Virus record (IMG/VR): IMGVR_UViG_3300003859_000001
Span: 1 to 48,534 of that record
Length of the DNA: 48,534 nt
DNA from: a virus
Direction: 5' to 3' (one strand)
A program made the translations under genes and the position numbers. The number at the start of each line of letters is the position of its first letter. The stretch's first letter is position 1. This document shows positions 1 through 6,146 of this stretch, one piece after another. The notes beneath the pieces were generated by a model that saw nothing but the letters and a program-made list of their open reading frames with translations, was not told where the DNA came from and ran no database searches.

Positions 1-99
1 AACCACCGGAGCCGGAGAAGAAGCCACGCAAGCCGAAGGAAGAAAAGGTAGAGGAGCAAGCCAGTGAAACCCCTTTCGTTCAGGAGGCGACATCTTCTG
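1..99. repeat. Terminal direct repeat, left copy (assembly overlap)
   Basis: Bases 1-99 are identical to bases 48436-48534. The repeat lies inside the recT coding sequence, and the reading frame continues across the join without a change. A repeat of exactly 99 bases inside a gene is what a k-mer assembler leaves when it closes a circle, so it is more likely an assembly overlap than a biological terminal repeat. It indicates a circular or circularly permuted genome. Confidence 0.95.
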
Positions 100-353
100 G
101 CGTTTCCTCTGATCCACCTGAGCCGGAAGGACCGCCGATGAATGGTCATGTATCGACACCCGCAACACTAAGCACACCTGAAATGCTGGTTCAGGGAGGT
201 TATTTCCGTGAAGTGGGATTAGCGAAGGCAGCACTGATGTGGTACAAGGGAAGCCTGGAGTACGAACCTTTGATTGCCTGGGCTAATCAGGTCCAGGATG
301 CCATGAAAAAGGGTGCTCCGCTCGCACAAGCAGCCAAACAAGCAAAACAATAA
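1..353 (+). CDS. recT: RecT-family recombinase, 3' part (continues from the right edge)
   Basis: This is the C-terminal part of the protein that starts at 47733. The codon phase at the left edge (codons starting at 3, 6, ...) matches the phase at the right edge, and the frame stays open to TAA at 351-353. The tail is acidic and Pro/Glu/Lys-rich, which suggests a flexible linker, and ends in a short predicted helical domain of about 65 residues with several Trp and Ala residues. Such an extra C-terminal segment is not part of the minimal RecT fold and could be a partner-binding tail. An ATG at 138 in the same frame is internal and not the gene start. A strong terminator follows immediately. 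Confidence 0.88.
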   Translation, partial: PPEPEKKPRKPKEEKVEEQASETPFVQEATSSGVSSDPPEPEGPPMNGHVSTPATLSTPEMLVQGGYFREVGLAKAALMWYKGSLEYEPLIAWANQVQDAMKKGAPLAQAAKQAKQ

Positions 354-360
354 AATATTA

Positions 361-398
361 TAGGCACCCTCTTAAACGGGAGGGTGCCTATTTCTCTT
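361..398 (+). terminator. Rho-independent terminator after recT
   Basis: A perfect 11-bp stem (361-371 with 380-390) closes an 8-base loop and is followed by TTTCTCTT. It starts eight bases after the recT stop. There is little room for a new promoter before the next gene at 418, so some read-through is likely. Confidence 0.88.
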
Positions 399-410
399 GA
401 AAGGAGAGAA
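392..410 (+). promoter_or_regulatory. SD-presenting hairpin before the ParB-like gene
   Basis: TTCTCT (392-397) pairs with AGAGAA (405-410) around the loop TGAAAGG, so the Shine-Dalgarno core sits in the loop. It resembles the leader hairpins at 6874 and 7838, which share the core TTGAAAGGA with different stems. It overlaps the U-tract of the preceding terminator. Confidence 0.5.
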
Positions 411-417
411 TAGTAGT

Positions 418-1374
418 ATGAAAATTCCACTGAATGAAATCAAACCATCCCCTAATCCCATCCGTAAAACATGGGATGAAGAAAAGATGGAAGAACTTAA
501 ATGGTCACTCATGGAAGAGGGGCAGGTAGAACCCATCGGAGTTAGAGAGAACGGCGCAGAATATATCATAGTTTGGGGGCATCGTAGGGTTGAAGCTGCA
601 AAGCGTGCAAATTGGGATGAGATAGATTGTGTGATCGTTCCCAACGATGAAGTGAATAATCTTATCCAGGCAGGGATTGAGAATTTAGCTGGAGAAGATA
701 TGAGTGCTGATGAAAAAGCAGATTGGGCTTTTCGTTTGACCGAATTAGGATTGAGTCAGAGAGAAATAGCTCGAAGGTCTTGTATACATATTGGCACAAT
801 CAATCAATGGCTCGACTTTAGGCGAGAAAAGTTATCTGGCGTGTACGCTGGCGTACAGAGTATAAGTAATGATGAAGGCGTTAAAAAGACTGTAACATTA
901 GGAGAAATACTTGGCGATGACTTGAGTGCTAAAAAATCGGTTGCTGCAAAGATCATCAAAGATGAATTGACCCAATCTCAAACCCGTGCCGTAGCCGAAG
1001 CCTACCGTGATGCTCCCACTCCCGCAATCAAAGCGCAGGTATTGAAAACGCCAATCATCAGTCGGGATACTGCAGCTGATATTTTGCGCCGATCAATAAA
1101 CAGGGTGGAAATGGATACAGGGATCAAGCAGCAAGAAGAAATGAATGACTTCCGTAAAGAACGAGAAGAACGAAGAGAAATGGAAGATTGGGATTTTGCT
1201 GTAAAAGAATTTCTCGATGCAACAAAGTTATACGCGCAGTTAGCAAGTAAGGGATCGGTCCTGGTAAAGTATGGCAAGTTCACACCAGAAGCAGCACGTT
1301 TCACGATCCGTAAGATCGATGCCTTGATAGACCTTTTGAAAACATACAAAGAACAACTAGGAGAAGTCCAATGA
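418..1374 (+). CDS. ParB-like N-terminal domain protein
   Basis: The protein has 318 residues. The first ~90 residues look like a ParB/sulfiredoxin-type domain: I-x-P-x-P-N-P-I-R, then a short helix and EYIIVWGHRRVEAAK, which matches the G-H-R-R signature. Residues about 105-140 form a helix-turn-helix (LGLSQREIARRSCIHIGTIN). A charged coiled-coil region follows (about 225-260) and then a helical C-terminus. Family members bind DNA and may hydrolyse CTP or act as nucleases. In phages they serve in partition, regulation or replication. The ATG at 418 is chosen over the upstream TTG at 397 because that TTG lies inside the SD itself. The stop overlaps the next start by four bases. There is no ParA partner in the window, so plasmid-type partition is unlikely. 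Confidence 0.8.
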   Translation: MKIPLNEIKPSPNPIRKTWDEEKMEELKWSLMEEGQVEPIGVRENGAEYIIVWGHRRVEAAKRANWDEIDCVIVPNDEVNNLIQAGIENLAGEDMSADEKADWAFRLTELGLSQREIARRSCIHIGTINQWLDFRREKLSGVYAGVQSISNDEGVKKTVTLGEILGDDLSAKKSVAAKIIKDELTQSQTRAVAEAYRDAPTPAIKAQVLKTPIISRDTAADILRRSINRVEMDTGIKQQEEMNDFRKEREERREMEDWDFAVKEFLDATKLYAQLASKGSVLVKYGKFTPEAARFTIRKIDALIDLLKTYKEQLGEVQ

Positions 1375-1844
1375 GTCCTAGAAAATCTACGCTCACCAGG
1401 ATTGAGTATTCTACTAAGGCATTAATAGAAACCCTGGAGCATTACAATAAACTCAACCCTGGAAAGTGCATAACCAAGAAAGAACTAATCCCGCGTGTCT
1501 CCAGACGCGCGGGATTGATTATCGAAAATCGTGATGATGCACTGCTTTATGAGGACGAGTGCGGATTGCCAAGTGAGAAATTTATATTTTCTCGCTGGTC
1601 GGATATCTGCTTAAGGGCAGCAGAAATAAAGAAATACATCGTATGGGAACCAAGAGTGGGGGTAAGACTTGGAACATTCCAAGAATACCAGGACATTCCC
1701 AACAGCACTCTTGCCAAGATATGCAAAGGACTGAGCGATAACTGTGAGGATCGGGCAAAGATCATAGTTTATCAAGGTGGTAAAACATTGGTTGTAAGTA
1801 TCCAGATAAAACAATTAGGTGCTGGAAAAATGCAAGAGGCTTAG
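1371..1844 (+). CDS. Hypothetical protein, 157 aa
   Basis: I do not recognise this protein. It starts four bases before the stop of the ParB-like gene (ATGA-type overlap), so the two are translationally coupled. It is basic at the N-terminus and mixed alpha/beta afterwards, with no membrane segment or cysteine motif. Its place between a ParB-like protein and a DnaD-like initiator suggests a role in replication or its control, but that is inference from position only. Confidence 0.75.
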   Translation: MSPRKSTLTRIEYSTKALIETLEHYNKLNPGKCITKKELIPRVSRRAGLIIENRDDALLYEDECGLPSEKFIFSRWSDICLRAAEIKKYIVWEPRVGVRLGTFQEYQDIPNSTLAKICKGLSDNCEDRAKIIVYQGGKTLVVSIQIKQLGAGKMQEA

Positions 1845-1859
1845 AGGTAGGGTGCAGCG

Positions 1860-2573
1860 ATGGCAGGATACTGGATCAAGCTATACACCGAAATACTTCA
1901 CGATCCTAAGATGGCACGAATGTCAGATCACTTATGGAGGCGCACCATTGAACTGTTTTTGATAGCTGGTGACAACTTTCAAGACGGAATACTGCCATCA
2001 GAAAGTGACATGGCTTATTTATTACGTGCACCACTGTCGAGGCTCAAGCAGGATTTAGGGCGTTTGCTGATTCTTGACGTGCTTAACTGCAGCGAAAATG
2101 TATGGTCAGTTGCACACTTCCATGATAGACAAGCACCTATGACTGATGCCGAAAGGAAGAGATTATCGAGAGAAAGGAAGGAAAATATGTCACGTTTTGG
2201 TCACGATCCTGTCACACTTCGTGACATTAATGTCACGACAAATGTCCTAGATAAAGATAAAGATAAAGATAAAGATAAAGATGTAGATAAGATAAAGAAC
2301 GATGTCGATGTTTTTAGATTGTTTGAAAATAATATTTGTATCCTTAATGGGATGATGTCAGAACAATTAGGTAGTGCGATTGAGGATTATGGGAAAGGAG
2401 AAGTGATCGAGGCGATCAAGATAGCATCTGATAATAACGGCAGGTCGATAAGGTATCTTCTCAAGGTTTTGGAGAATAGAAAAAACGGGATACAACCAGG
2501 AAAGAATGGGAGAAAAAAAGATGCAAGGACTACAGAGCAAGGAAGATCAAAGTATGAGGAGTGGGAAAAATGA
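1860..2573 (+). CDS. DnaD-like replication initiation protein
   Basis: The protein has 237 residues in three parts. Residues 1-~100 resemble the winged-helix N-terminus of phage replisome organisers (WIKLYTEILHDPKMARM, then an ILPSESDMAYLL segment). Residues ~125-150 are a charged linker made of Lys-Asp repeats. Residues ~150-210 match the DnaD/DnaB_2 helical domain (IEDYGKGEVIEAIKIA then RYLLKVLEN). Such proteins bind the phage origin and recruit the host helicase or its loader, which fits a genome that carries no polymerase or helicase of its own. An SD-like GAGGTAGGG lies 6-14 bases upstream of the ATG. The tandem repeat in the linker could be part of an origin inside the gene, as in several phage initiators. 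Confidence 0.8.
   Translation: MAGYWIKLYTEILHDPKMARMSDHLWRRTIELFLIAGDNFQDGILPSESDMAYLLRAPLSRLKQDLGRLLILDVLNCSENVWSVAHFHDRQAPMTDAERKRLSRERKENMSRFGHDPVTLRDINVTTNVLDKDKDKDKDKDVDKIKNDVDVFRLFENNICILNGMMSEQLGSAIEDYGKGEVIEAIKIASDNNGRSIRYLLKVLENRKNGIQPGKNGRKKDARTTEQGRSKYEEWEK
2250..2282 (+). repeat. GATAAA tandem repeat inside the initiator gene
   Basis: Five perfect GATAAA hexamers followed by GAT encode an Asp-Lys run in the linker of the DnaD-like protein. The repeat is AT-rich and lies in a replication gene, so it may mark an origin or be a slippage-prone linker. Confidence 0.9.
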
Positions 2574-2836
2574 ATGAGAACTCAGCAACTTTGATTATAC
2601 ATACCGTAAAAGATTTACAAGTCACAGTTCATGGAGAAGATTACGAAAACATGAAACGTGTTCTTGTGCCAGAGATGGCAGAGAAAATTGACTTACTTCG
2701 TAGGCAACTGGCACATATATCAGAGGCGTTGGCTTTTATAGGTTATGAAAGTTTAGGATTTAGTAGTGGATACTATAAATCTTTTGCTATTAATGCTCTT
2801 GAGGAAGCTAAGAAAATGGTAGGAAAAGATGAGTGA
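2570..2836 (+). CDS. Hypothetical protein, 88 aa
   Basis: Small, mostly helical, slightly acidic protein of unknown function. The ATG at 2570 overlaps the stop of the initiator gene, with GAGGAG ending 7 bases upstream. A GTG nine bases earlier is less likely because it would put the SD too close. The helical part (about residues 30-60) could form a short coiled coil. Its last bases overlap the start of the Lar-like gene. Confidence 0.7.
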   Translation: MNENSATLIIHTVKDLQVTVHGEDYENMKRVLVPEMAEKIDLLRRQLAHISEALAFIGYESLGFSSGYYKSFAINALEEAKKMVGKDE

Positions 2837-3218
2837 GTTGAAGCCGTGTCCGTTTTGTGGAACAAACCAATTAAGACTATTTCACAACTCATCAGGTGAA
2901 ATTATTGTTCTAGTAAATTGTGTAGACCATAGTGTTCCTGTTTCGCCTGAACGATGGAACACCCGCCCGATTGAGAATGCCCTCCGCAAGCAGTTGGAAG
3001 ATGCTCGCAAAGATAGTGATGATGAGCATGGTTGGGAACAGCATTGGTGTAAAAGGGCAACTAAAGCAGAACGCCAACTGGCGATAGCGGTGGAGATGAT
3101 GAATAAGGCATACAAAGAACTAATATCTACAATAGGAGTATATTCCAGAATAAGAGCAATAGATATTCTTGAGGATGCTCTTGCAGAAATCGAGAGATTG
3201 AGAGGAAAAGATGATTAA
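2829..3218 (+). CDS. Lar-like zinc-ribbon protein with coiled coil
   Basis: The protein has 129 residues. The N-terminus (LKPCPFCG, then C at about residue 31, then ERWNTRP) matches the Lar/restriction-alleviation type zinc ribbon often found in phages: a first C-x2-C knuckle and a terminal W-N-x-R. The second knuckle is reduced, with only one clear cysteine plus a histidine, so metal binding is uncertain. From about residue 50 the protein is charged and helical. Lar of the Rac prophage modulates EcoKI restriction, but most phage relatives have no proven function, so the role here is open. It is translationally coupled to both neighbours. Confidence 0.7.
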   Translation: MSELKPCPFCGTNQLRLFHNSSGEIIVLVNCVDHSVPVSPERWNTRPIENALRKQLEDARKDSDDEHGWEQHWCKRATKAERQLAIAVEMMNKAYKELISTIGVYSRIRAIDILEDALAEIERLRGKDD

Positions 3219-3375
3219 GATAATAGTGACCATAAAACAAACGGACGAGGAATATATAAATATTCACTGTGTAGTACAGCAAGAAAATGCTACTCAGTTT
3301 GAGCGTGAAACAGCAGATGAGATTGAGGAAACAATCAACGATATGCGAGAGGACTCTGATGATTACAAAGAATAA
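3211..3375 (+). CDS. Small acidic protein, 54 aa
   Basis: Short open frame that overlaps the preceding stop by eight bases and is overlapped by the next gene. AGAGGAAAAG directly precedes the ATG, giving a tight SD. The predicted product is a beta strand followed by an acidic helix rich in Glu and Asp, with one cysteine. It fills what would otherwise be a gap in a tightly packed operon, which is the main reason to believe it. The function is unknown. Confidence 0.6.
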   Translation: MIKIIVTIKQTDEEYINIHCVVQQENATQFERETADEIEETINDMREDSDDYKE

Positions 3376-3589
3376 ACTTAATGAGTTATGGGAAATGGAA
3401 ATCATTGAGATACAACATCCGAAGGTGATCAAGGGGTTATGGTATTGTTGGGTATCCGAACCATCCATAGAAAATGCGGTCCAACAATTCAGGGAGAAGT
3501 ATGGTTTTATTCCCCCTACCGTGTACTGGAAGCAATCGCCATCGGGCAAACGTTCAGTCTACATACCCGTAGAGAAAGGAAAACAATGA
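3359..3589 (+). CDS. Hypothetical protein, 76 aa
   Basis: The start is placed at ATG 3359, with GAGAGG six bases upstream. A longer reading from 3287 would bury the preceding gene and has no SD. The sequence has a W-x-C-W-V segment and a basic C-terminus. The function is unknown. The stop overlaps the next ATG (ATGA). Confidence 0.65.
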   Translation: MITKNKLNELWEMEIIEIQHPKVIKGLWYCWVSEPSIENAVQQFREKYGFIPPTVYWKQSPSGKRSVYIPVEKGKQ

Positions 3590-3768
3590 CAGAGATAAAG
3601 TACGATCAACCCTGGTATATAGGGGATGGTATCTACGCATCATTCGATGGTTATCAAGTAAAAGTCTGGTCAAGTGATGGAGTTTCACAATCACCACCCA
3701 TATACTTCGACGATGAGTCTGCTCAAAGTCTGATCCAGTATTTCAAGAAAGTATTCGGAGGAGCCTAA
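3586..3768 (+). CDS. Hypothetical protein, 60 aa
   Basis: The start is placed at ATG 3586, which overlaps the previous stop and has GAAAGGAAAA just upstream. Compact beta-rich sequence with several Tyr and Trp residues (QPWYIGDGIYASFDGYQVKV). Unknown function. It ends with GGAGGAGCC, which supplies the SD of the next gene. Confidence 0.65.
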   Translation: MTEIKYDQPWYIGDGIYASFDGYQVKVWSSDGVSQSPPIYFDDESAQSLIQYFKKVFGGA

Positions 3769-4115
3769 TGAATGACATCGAATTAGCAAAGCTGTTCGTG
3801 GAATACTCAGAAACAAAAGCCAAGCTCGCTGAACTGGCTATGTATATCGAGACTGCAGTCCTGGAAAAAGGAGAGACGGTAAAGCTGGCAGGTATCACAG
3901 CATCTTATTACAAGCCATCCTATGAAACACCTGACTATGAGGTCGTTGTATTTAACTACGAGCAGGACAACCCCGAAATGGTGCCGATGATACACAAAGC
4001 TATTGATGCACTCTCAACTACCAAAACAACCGTCCAGTGGTCGAAGGTTGTTCAGGAATTGGGGATCGTTGTACCTACAGGTCCAGAGAAGCCAGCCAGG
4101 GTGGTGATCAAATGA
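3768..4115 (+). CDS. Hypothetical protein, 115 aa
   Basis: Starts one base before the end of the preceding stop (TAATG), with GGAGGAG upstream. The N-terminal ~40 residues form an amphipathic helix, and the middle contains a tyrosine-rich strand (ASYYKPSYETPDYEV). It resembles small early proteins seen in many tailed phages but I cannot name the family. No membrane segment or zinc motif. Confidence 0.7.
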   Translation: MNDIELAKLFVEYSETKAKLAELAMYIETAVLEKGETVKLAGITASYYKPSYETPDYEVVVFNYEQDNPEMVPMIHKAIDALSTTKTTVQWSKVVQELGIVVPTGPEKPARVVIK

Positions 4116-4198
4116 CCCTGAAACTCGTTATCCTGATCATCGTAATCCTGATAGCCTTTTATGCTGATTACGTTATCAACCTAAAAGACCATGAATAA
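4112..4198 (+). CDS. Tiny single-pass membrane protein, 28 aa
   Basis: The start overlaps the previous stop (ATGA). Residues ~4-16 are almost pure Leu/Ile/Val, then a charged tail (NLKDHE), so it reads as one transmembrane helix with a short cytoplasmic end. It is too short for similarity to be informative. The very hydrophobic composition and perfect coupling to both neighbours support it as real. Role unknown. Confidence 0.5.
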   Translation: MTLKLVILIIVILIAFYADYVINLKDHE

Positions 4199-4313
4199 CC
4201 CGAATAATATCTGGCTTATACCCCTAATTTGCTGCAGCACTGTAATACTAGAAGCATTACTTGTCTTTTTATGGTTGTGCTTCTGCAATACAGCTGACGA
4301 GGACAAGGACTAA
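4191..4313 (+). CDS. Small membrane protein, 40 aa, cysteine-rich
   Basis: Overlaps the preceding tiny gene by eight bases in another frame. It has one hydrophobic segment (about residues 8-32) containing four cysteines, then the acidic tail ADEDKD. The segment is not a good lipobox, so I read it as a membrane anchor rather than a lipoprotein. Paired tiny membrane proteins in an early operon can act in superinfection exclusion or host takeover, but nothing in the sequence proves this. Confidence 0.5.
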   Translation: MNNPNNIWLIPLICCSTVILEALLVFLWLCFCNTADEDKD

Positions 4314-4320
4314 TGACCTA

Positions 4321-4435
4321 TACCACCTGCCAGGATGCACATTACATCTATCGCTAAGTCAGACTTTCACTCAATCTTCCTGTAAGCGGTTAGTTTGGAT
4401 AAATGCTCGCAAATGTCGAGGACTGGCAGGTGGTA
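4321..4435 (+). other. Candidate structured RNA element bounded by a 13-bp inverted repeat
   Basis: TACCACCTGCCAG (4321-4333) is the exact reverse complement of CTGGCAGGTGGTA (4423-4435). The 89 bases between have no credible gene, and the right arm ends a few bases before the SD of the gene at 4452. It could be a small non-coding RNA, an attenuator or a translation switch. A 14-codon frame (4313-4357) enters its left arm and could act as a leader peptide. No known RNA family was recognised. Confidence 0.6.
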
Positions 4436-4451
4436 ACTTGAAAGGAATAAT

Positions 4452-4664
4452 ATGACAAAAATGATCAAGTGTGACAGATGCGGAAAAGTAGACGAGCCAC
4501 TCAATGTAATTGCCGGATGGTCCTGGTACGAAGTAGAAATCACTGCCTGTGGATACTCAGATGGAATGTATAGGCATGGATTGGACCTATGTCGTGCTTG
4601 CAAAACTGAGATCAGCAGCTATATACTTAATTGGTTCAAAGATGGTAAAGAAACAAGTCAATAA
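4452..4664 (+). CDS. Small zinc-binding protein, 70 aa
   Basis: The ATG is preceded by TTGAAAGGA with a five-base gap. The sequence begins with a C-x2-C knuckle (KCDRCGK) and has a second C-x2-C near residue 47 (DLCRAC), with an additional Cys near residue 33. This is the pattern of a treble-clef or zinc-ribbon fold. The C-terminal helix contains Trp and basic residues. Such proteins are common early genes in phages, but the partner is unknown. Its 3' end overlaps the next gene by 23 bases. Confidence 0.75.
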   Translation: MTKMIKCDRCGKVDEPLNVIAGWSWYEVEITACGYSDGMYRHGLDLCRACKTEISSYILNWFKDGKETSQ

Positions 4665-4851
4665 ATCCCTAAAACTTGCGATCCAATGCTTAAGGCACTA
4701 CCGCCAGGAATATTTTGGATGGGAAGCAAAGATGGCTGCTTATGGCTCACCGGAAGGCATCAAAGCGCAAAAAAAATATGCGGAGTATACGGCTGCAATC
4801 ACGGACCTGGAGCGACTACTCTATCCCCCTAATCAAGACAAACCCCTATGA
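4642..4851 (+). CDS. Hypothetical helical protein, 69 aa
   Basis: The start at ATG 4642 lies inside the end of the zinc protein gene. A longer reading from 4549 would overlap it almost completely and is unlikely. The product is basic and helical (LKLAIQCLRHYRQEYFGWEA). No good SD is visible, so translation may depend on coupling. It ends four bases into the RusA gene. Confidence 0.6.
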   Translation: MVKKQVNKSLKLAIQCLRHYRQEYFGWEAKMAAYGSPEGIKAQKKYAEYTAAITDLERLLYPPNQDKPL

Positions 4852-5213
4852 GCAAACTGCTTGAGTTCACCATCGAAGAAAGAATATATCCCTATGTACG
4901 CATGACGCAGCGGGGAAAGTTCTCGGATCCCGCTGCTCTTGCCTATATGCACAACCAGAAGGTTATTAAATACATCCTGAAATCTAATATGCTCTACCGC
5001 AATTGGGAACTATTCGATCATCAACCTTTGGGTTGTGATCTATTATTTGAACTGACCCAGGTACACAAAGCAGACCTGGACAACCTGATTAAAGCTGTCC
5101 TTGATGCAGGTACCGGAATAATTTATACATCTGACGCATGGATTGACACGATCAGCGCAAGGCGTAGAAAATCAGACGCTCCCAAAACTATTATGCAATT
5201 CTGGACCCTATAA
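4848..5213 (+). CDS. rusA: RusA-family Holliday junction resolvase
   Basis: The length of 121 residues is typical for RusA. The diagnostic core is at residues 74-110: K-x-D-L-D-N-L-I-K-A-V-L-D, then an SDAWID segment and a basic RRRK stretch. The Asp pair (about 76 and 78), Lys 82 and Asp 96 correspond to the metal-binding and active-site residues of the family. RusA cuts four-way junctions symmetrically as a dimer and resolves recombination or replication intermediates before packaging. Together with RecT and the DnaD-like initiator it gives a recombination-linked replication module. The start overlaps the preceding stop (ATGA-type). Confidence 0.88.
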   Translation: MSKLLEFTIEERIYPYVRMTQRGKFSDPAALAYMHNQKVIKYILKSNMLYRNWELFDHQPLGCDLLFELTQVHKADLDNLIKAVLDAGTGIIYTSDAWIDTISARRRKSDAPKTIMQFWTL

Positions 5214-5283
5214 AACCTACTCGGTAAAATTCTACCAGGAAGCCCCAGGACGCACGCAAACACTAGGAAAGGATAAATCACAC

Positions 5284-5673
5284 ATGAGGCATAGAAAGGC
5301 ACCTTCTAGCCCTTCCTACAGAATTAGAGAAATACCATGCTTGAAGTGTGGCACCCTCGTGCAGGTAACGAAAGCCACCAGAAAAATATGCGAAGATTGC
5401 AAGGAACAGGACCGCAAAAGGAAAGAAGGAAAGAAGCGCAACAAATACGGGGAGTTCAAGTTTGTTGTAATCTATGATCCAGATAAGGATTATGTATACC
5501 CTAAAGGCGCGAGCATATCACCGATAGAAAAAGACCTGATGGTAAAACCCTGTTACCATGCCTTCACCCCTGGAATGATCTTGAAGCGTGGACGGCACTA
5601 CTACAAAGTAGTAGAGGACCACAAACAAAAACAAAATCTGGTGCCGATTGCAGCACCAGATTATGCTAAGTAA
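5284..5673 (+). CDS. Zinc-ribbon protein, 129 aa
   Basis: The start at ATG 5284 is chosen because AAAGGA lies upstream. A longer frame from 5143 would run through the rusA gene. A C-x2-C knuckle (CLKCGT, about residue 20) and a second one (CEDCKE, about residue 37) form a zinc ribbon, followed by a very basic stretch (KRKEGKKRNK) that could contact nucleic acid. The C-terminal ~70 residues look like a small beta domain. Its 3' end also contains the terminator of the opposing operon. Confidence 0.7.
   Translation: MRHRKAPSSPSYRIREIPCLKCGTLVQVTKATRKICEDCKEQDRKRKEGKKRNKYGEFKFVVIYDPDKDYVYPKGASISPIEKDLMVKPCYHAFTPGMILKRGRHYYKVVEDHKQKQNLVPIAAPDYAK
5621..5662 (-). terminator. Rho-independent terminator of the minus-strand operon
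   Basis: AATCTGGTGC (5635-5644) pairs perfectly with GCACCAGATT (5653-5662) around an eight-base loop. On the minus strand the stem is followed by TTTTGTTTTTGTTTGT. It lies inside the last codons of the plus-strand zinc-ribbon gene, 20 bases past the stop of the minus operon. On the plus strand there is no T-run, so it works in one direction only. Confidence 0.85.
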
Positions 5674-5682
5674 GGACCGTTA

Positions 5683-5895
5683 TTATTTATTCAGCTTTGG
5701 TATAGTGCGCCAGTCTACAGCCTTAAGACCTGCAAACTCGTTTGAACTTGATTGTAAAATCAAATAGCTAGCATCCTTGAGACGGCGTTTAACTTCTTCC
5801 GTTTCACTGTCACTGCAACAAATAACCTTGTGCATAACTGTGCCAGGGTTTAACATCCCGCTTAAAACTAAATCCTTGACGAAAAAATATTTCAA
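5683..5895 (-). CDS. Hypothetical protein, 70 aa
   Basis: Last gene of the three-gene minus-strand operon, overlapping the preceding stop by four bases (ATGA). Begins KYFFVKDLVLSG and has a CC pair near the middle. Unknown function. Confidence 0.65.
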   Translation of the reverse strand: MKYFFVKDLVLSGMLNPGTVMHKVICCSDSETEEVKRRLKDASYLILQSSSNEFAGLKAVDWRTIPKLNK

Positions 5896-6131
5896 TCATT
5901 CCTCCCTTCGATCAATCCCTTAAGCCTTAATGCCTCGGTCCTGATATCGTAAAGATTACCAAACATCGATGTATGACCAGTGGTACTATAAGCCAGCAGA
6001 TGATCAATAAACTTCCTGTGCTGCTGTATGATCTCAACAAGTTCCTTAACTTCTGCAGCTGTAAACGCTTTGTTAATATCCTTCTCTATTCTCGCCCTGC
6101 GCTTGATTTGTCGGTACTTTAGAATGTCCAT
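5892..6131 (-). CDS. Hypothetical helical protein, 79 aa
   Basis: Second gene of the minus-strand operon. AGAAAGGATGG lies upstream of the ATG as SD. Strongly helical and basic in the first third. No known domain recognised. Shares its regulation with the GP88-like gene upstream. Confidence 0.65.
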   Translation of the reverse strand: MDILKYRQIKRRARIEKDINKAFTAAEVKELVEIIQQHRKFIDHLLAYSTTGHTSMFGNLYDIRTEALRLKGLIEGRND

Positions 6132-6146
6132 CTTTTACCATCCTTT

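Noticed and set aside
885-896. CTGTAACATT inside the ParB-like gene resembles the operator
   Set aside because: Single copy, half of the palindrome lost, no promoter boxes and no partner 20 bp away.
4313-4357. 14-codon frame starting in the TAATG after the 40-aa membrane protein
   Set aside because: Too short to support as a gene and it overlaps the left arm of the inverted repeat; kept only as a possible leader.
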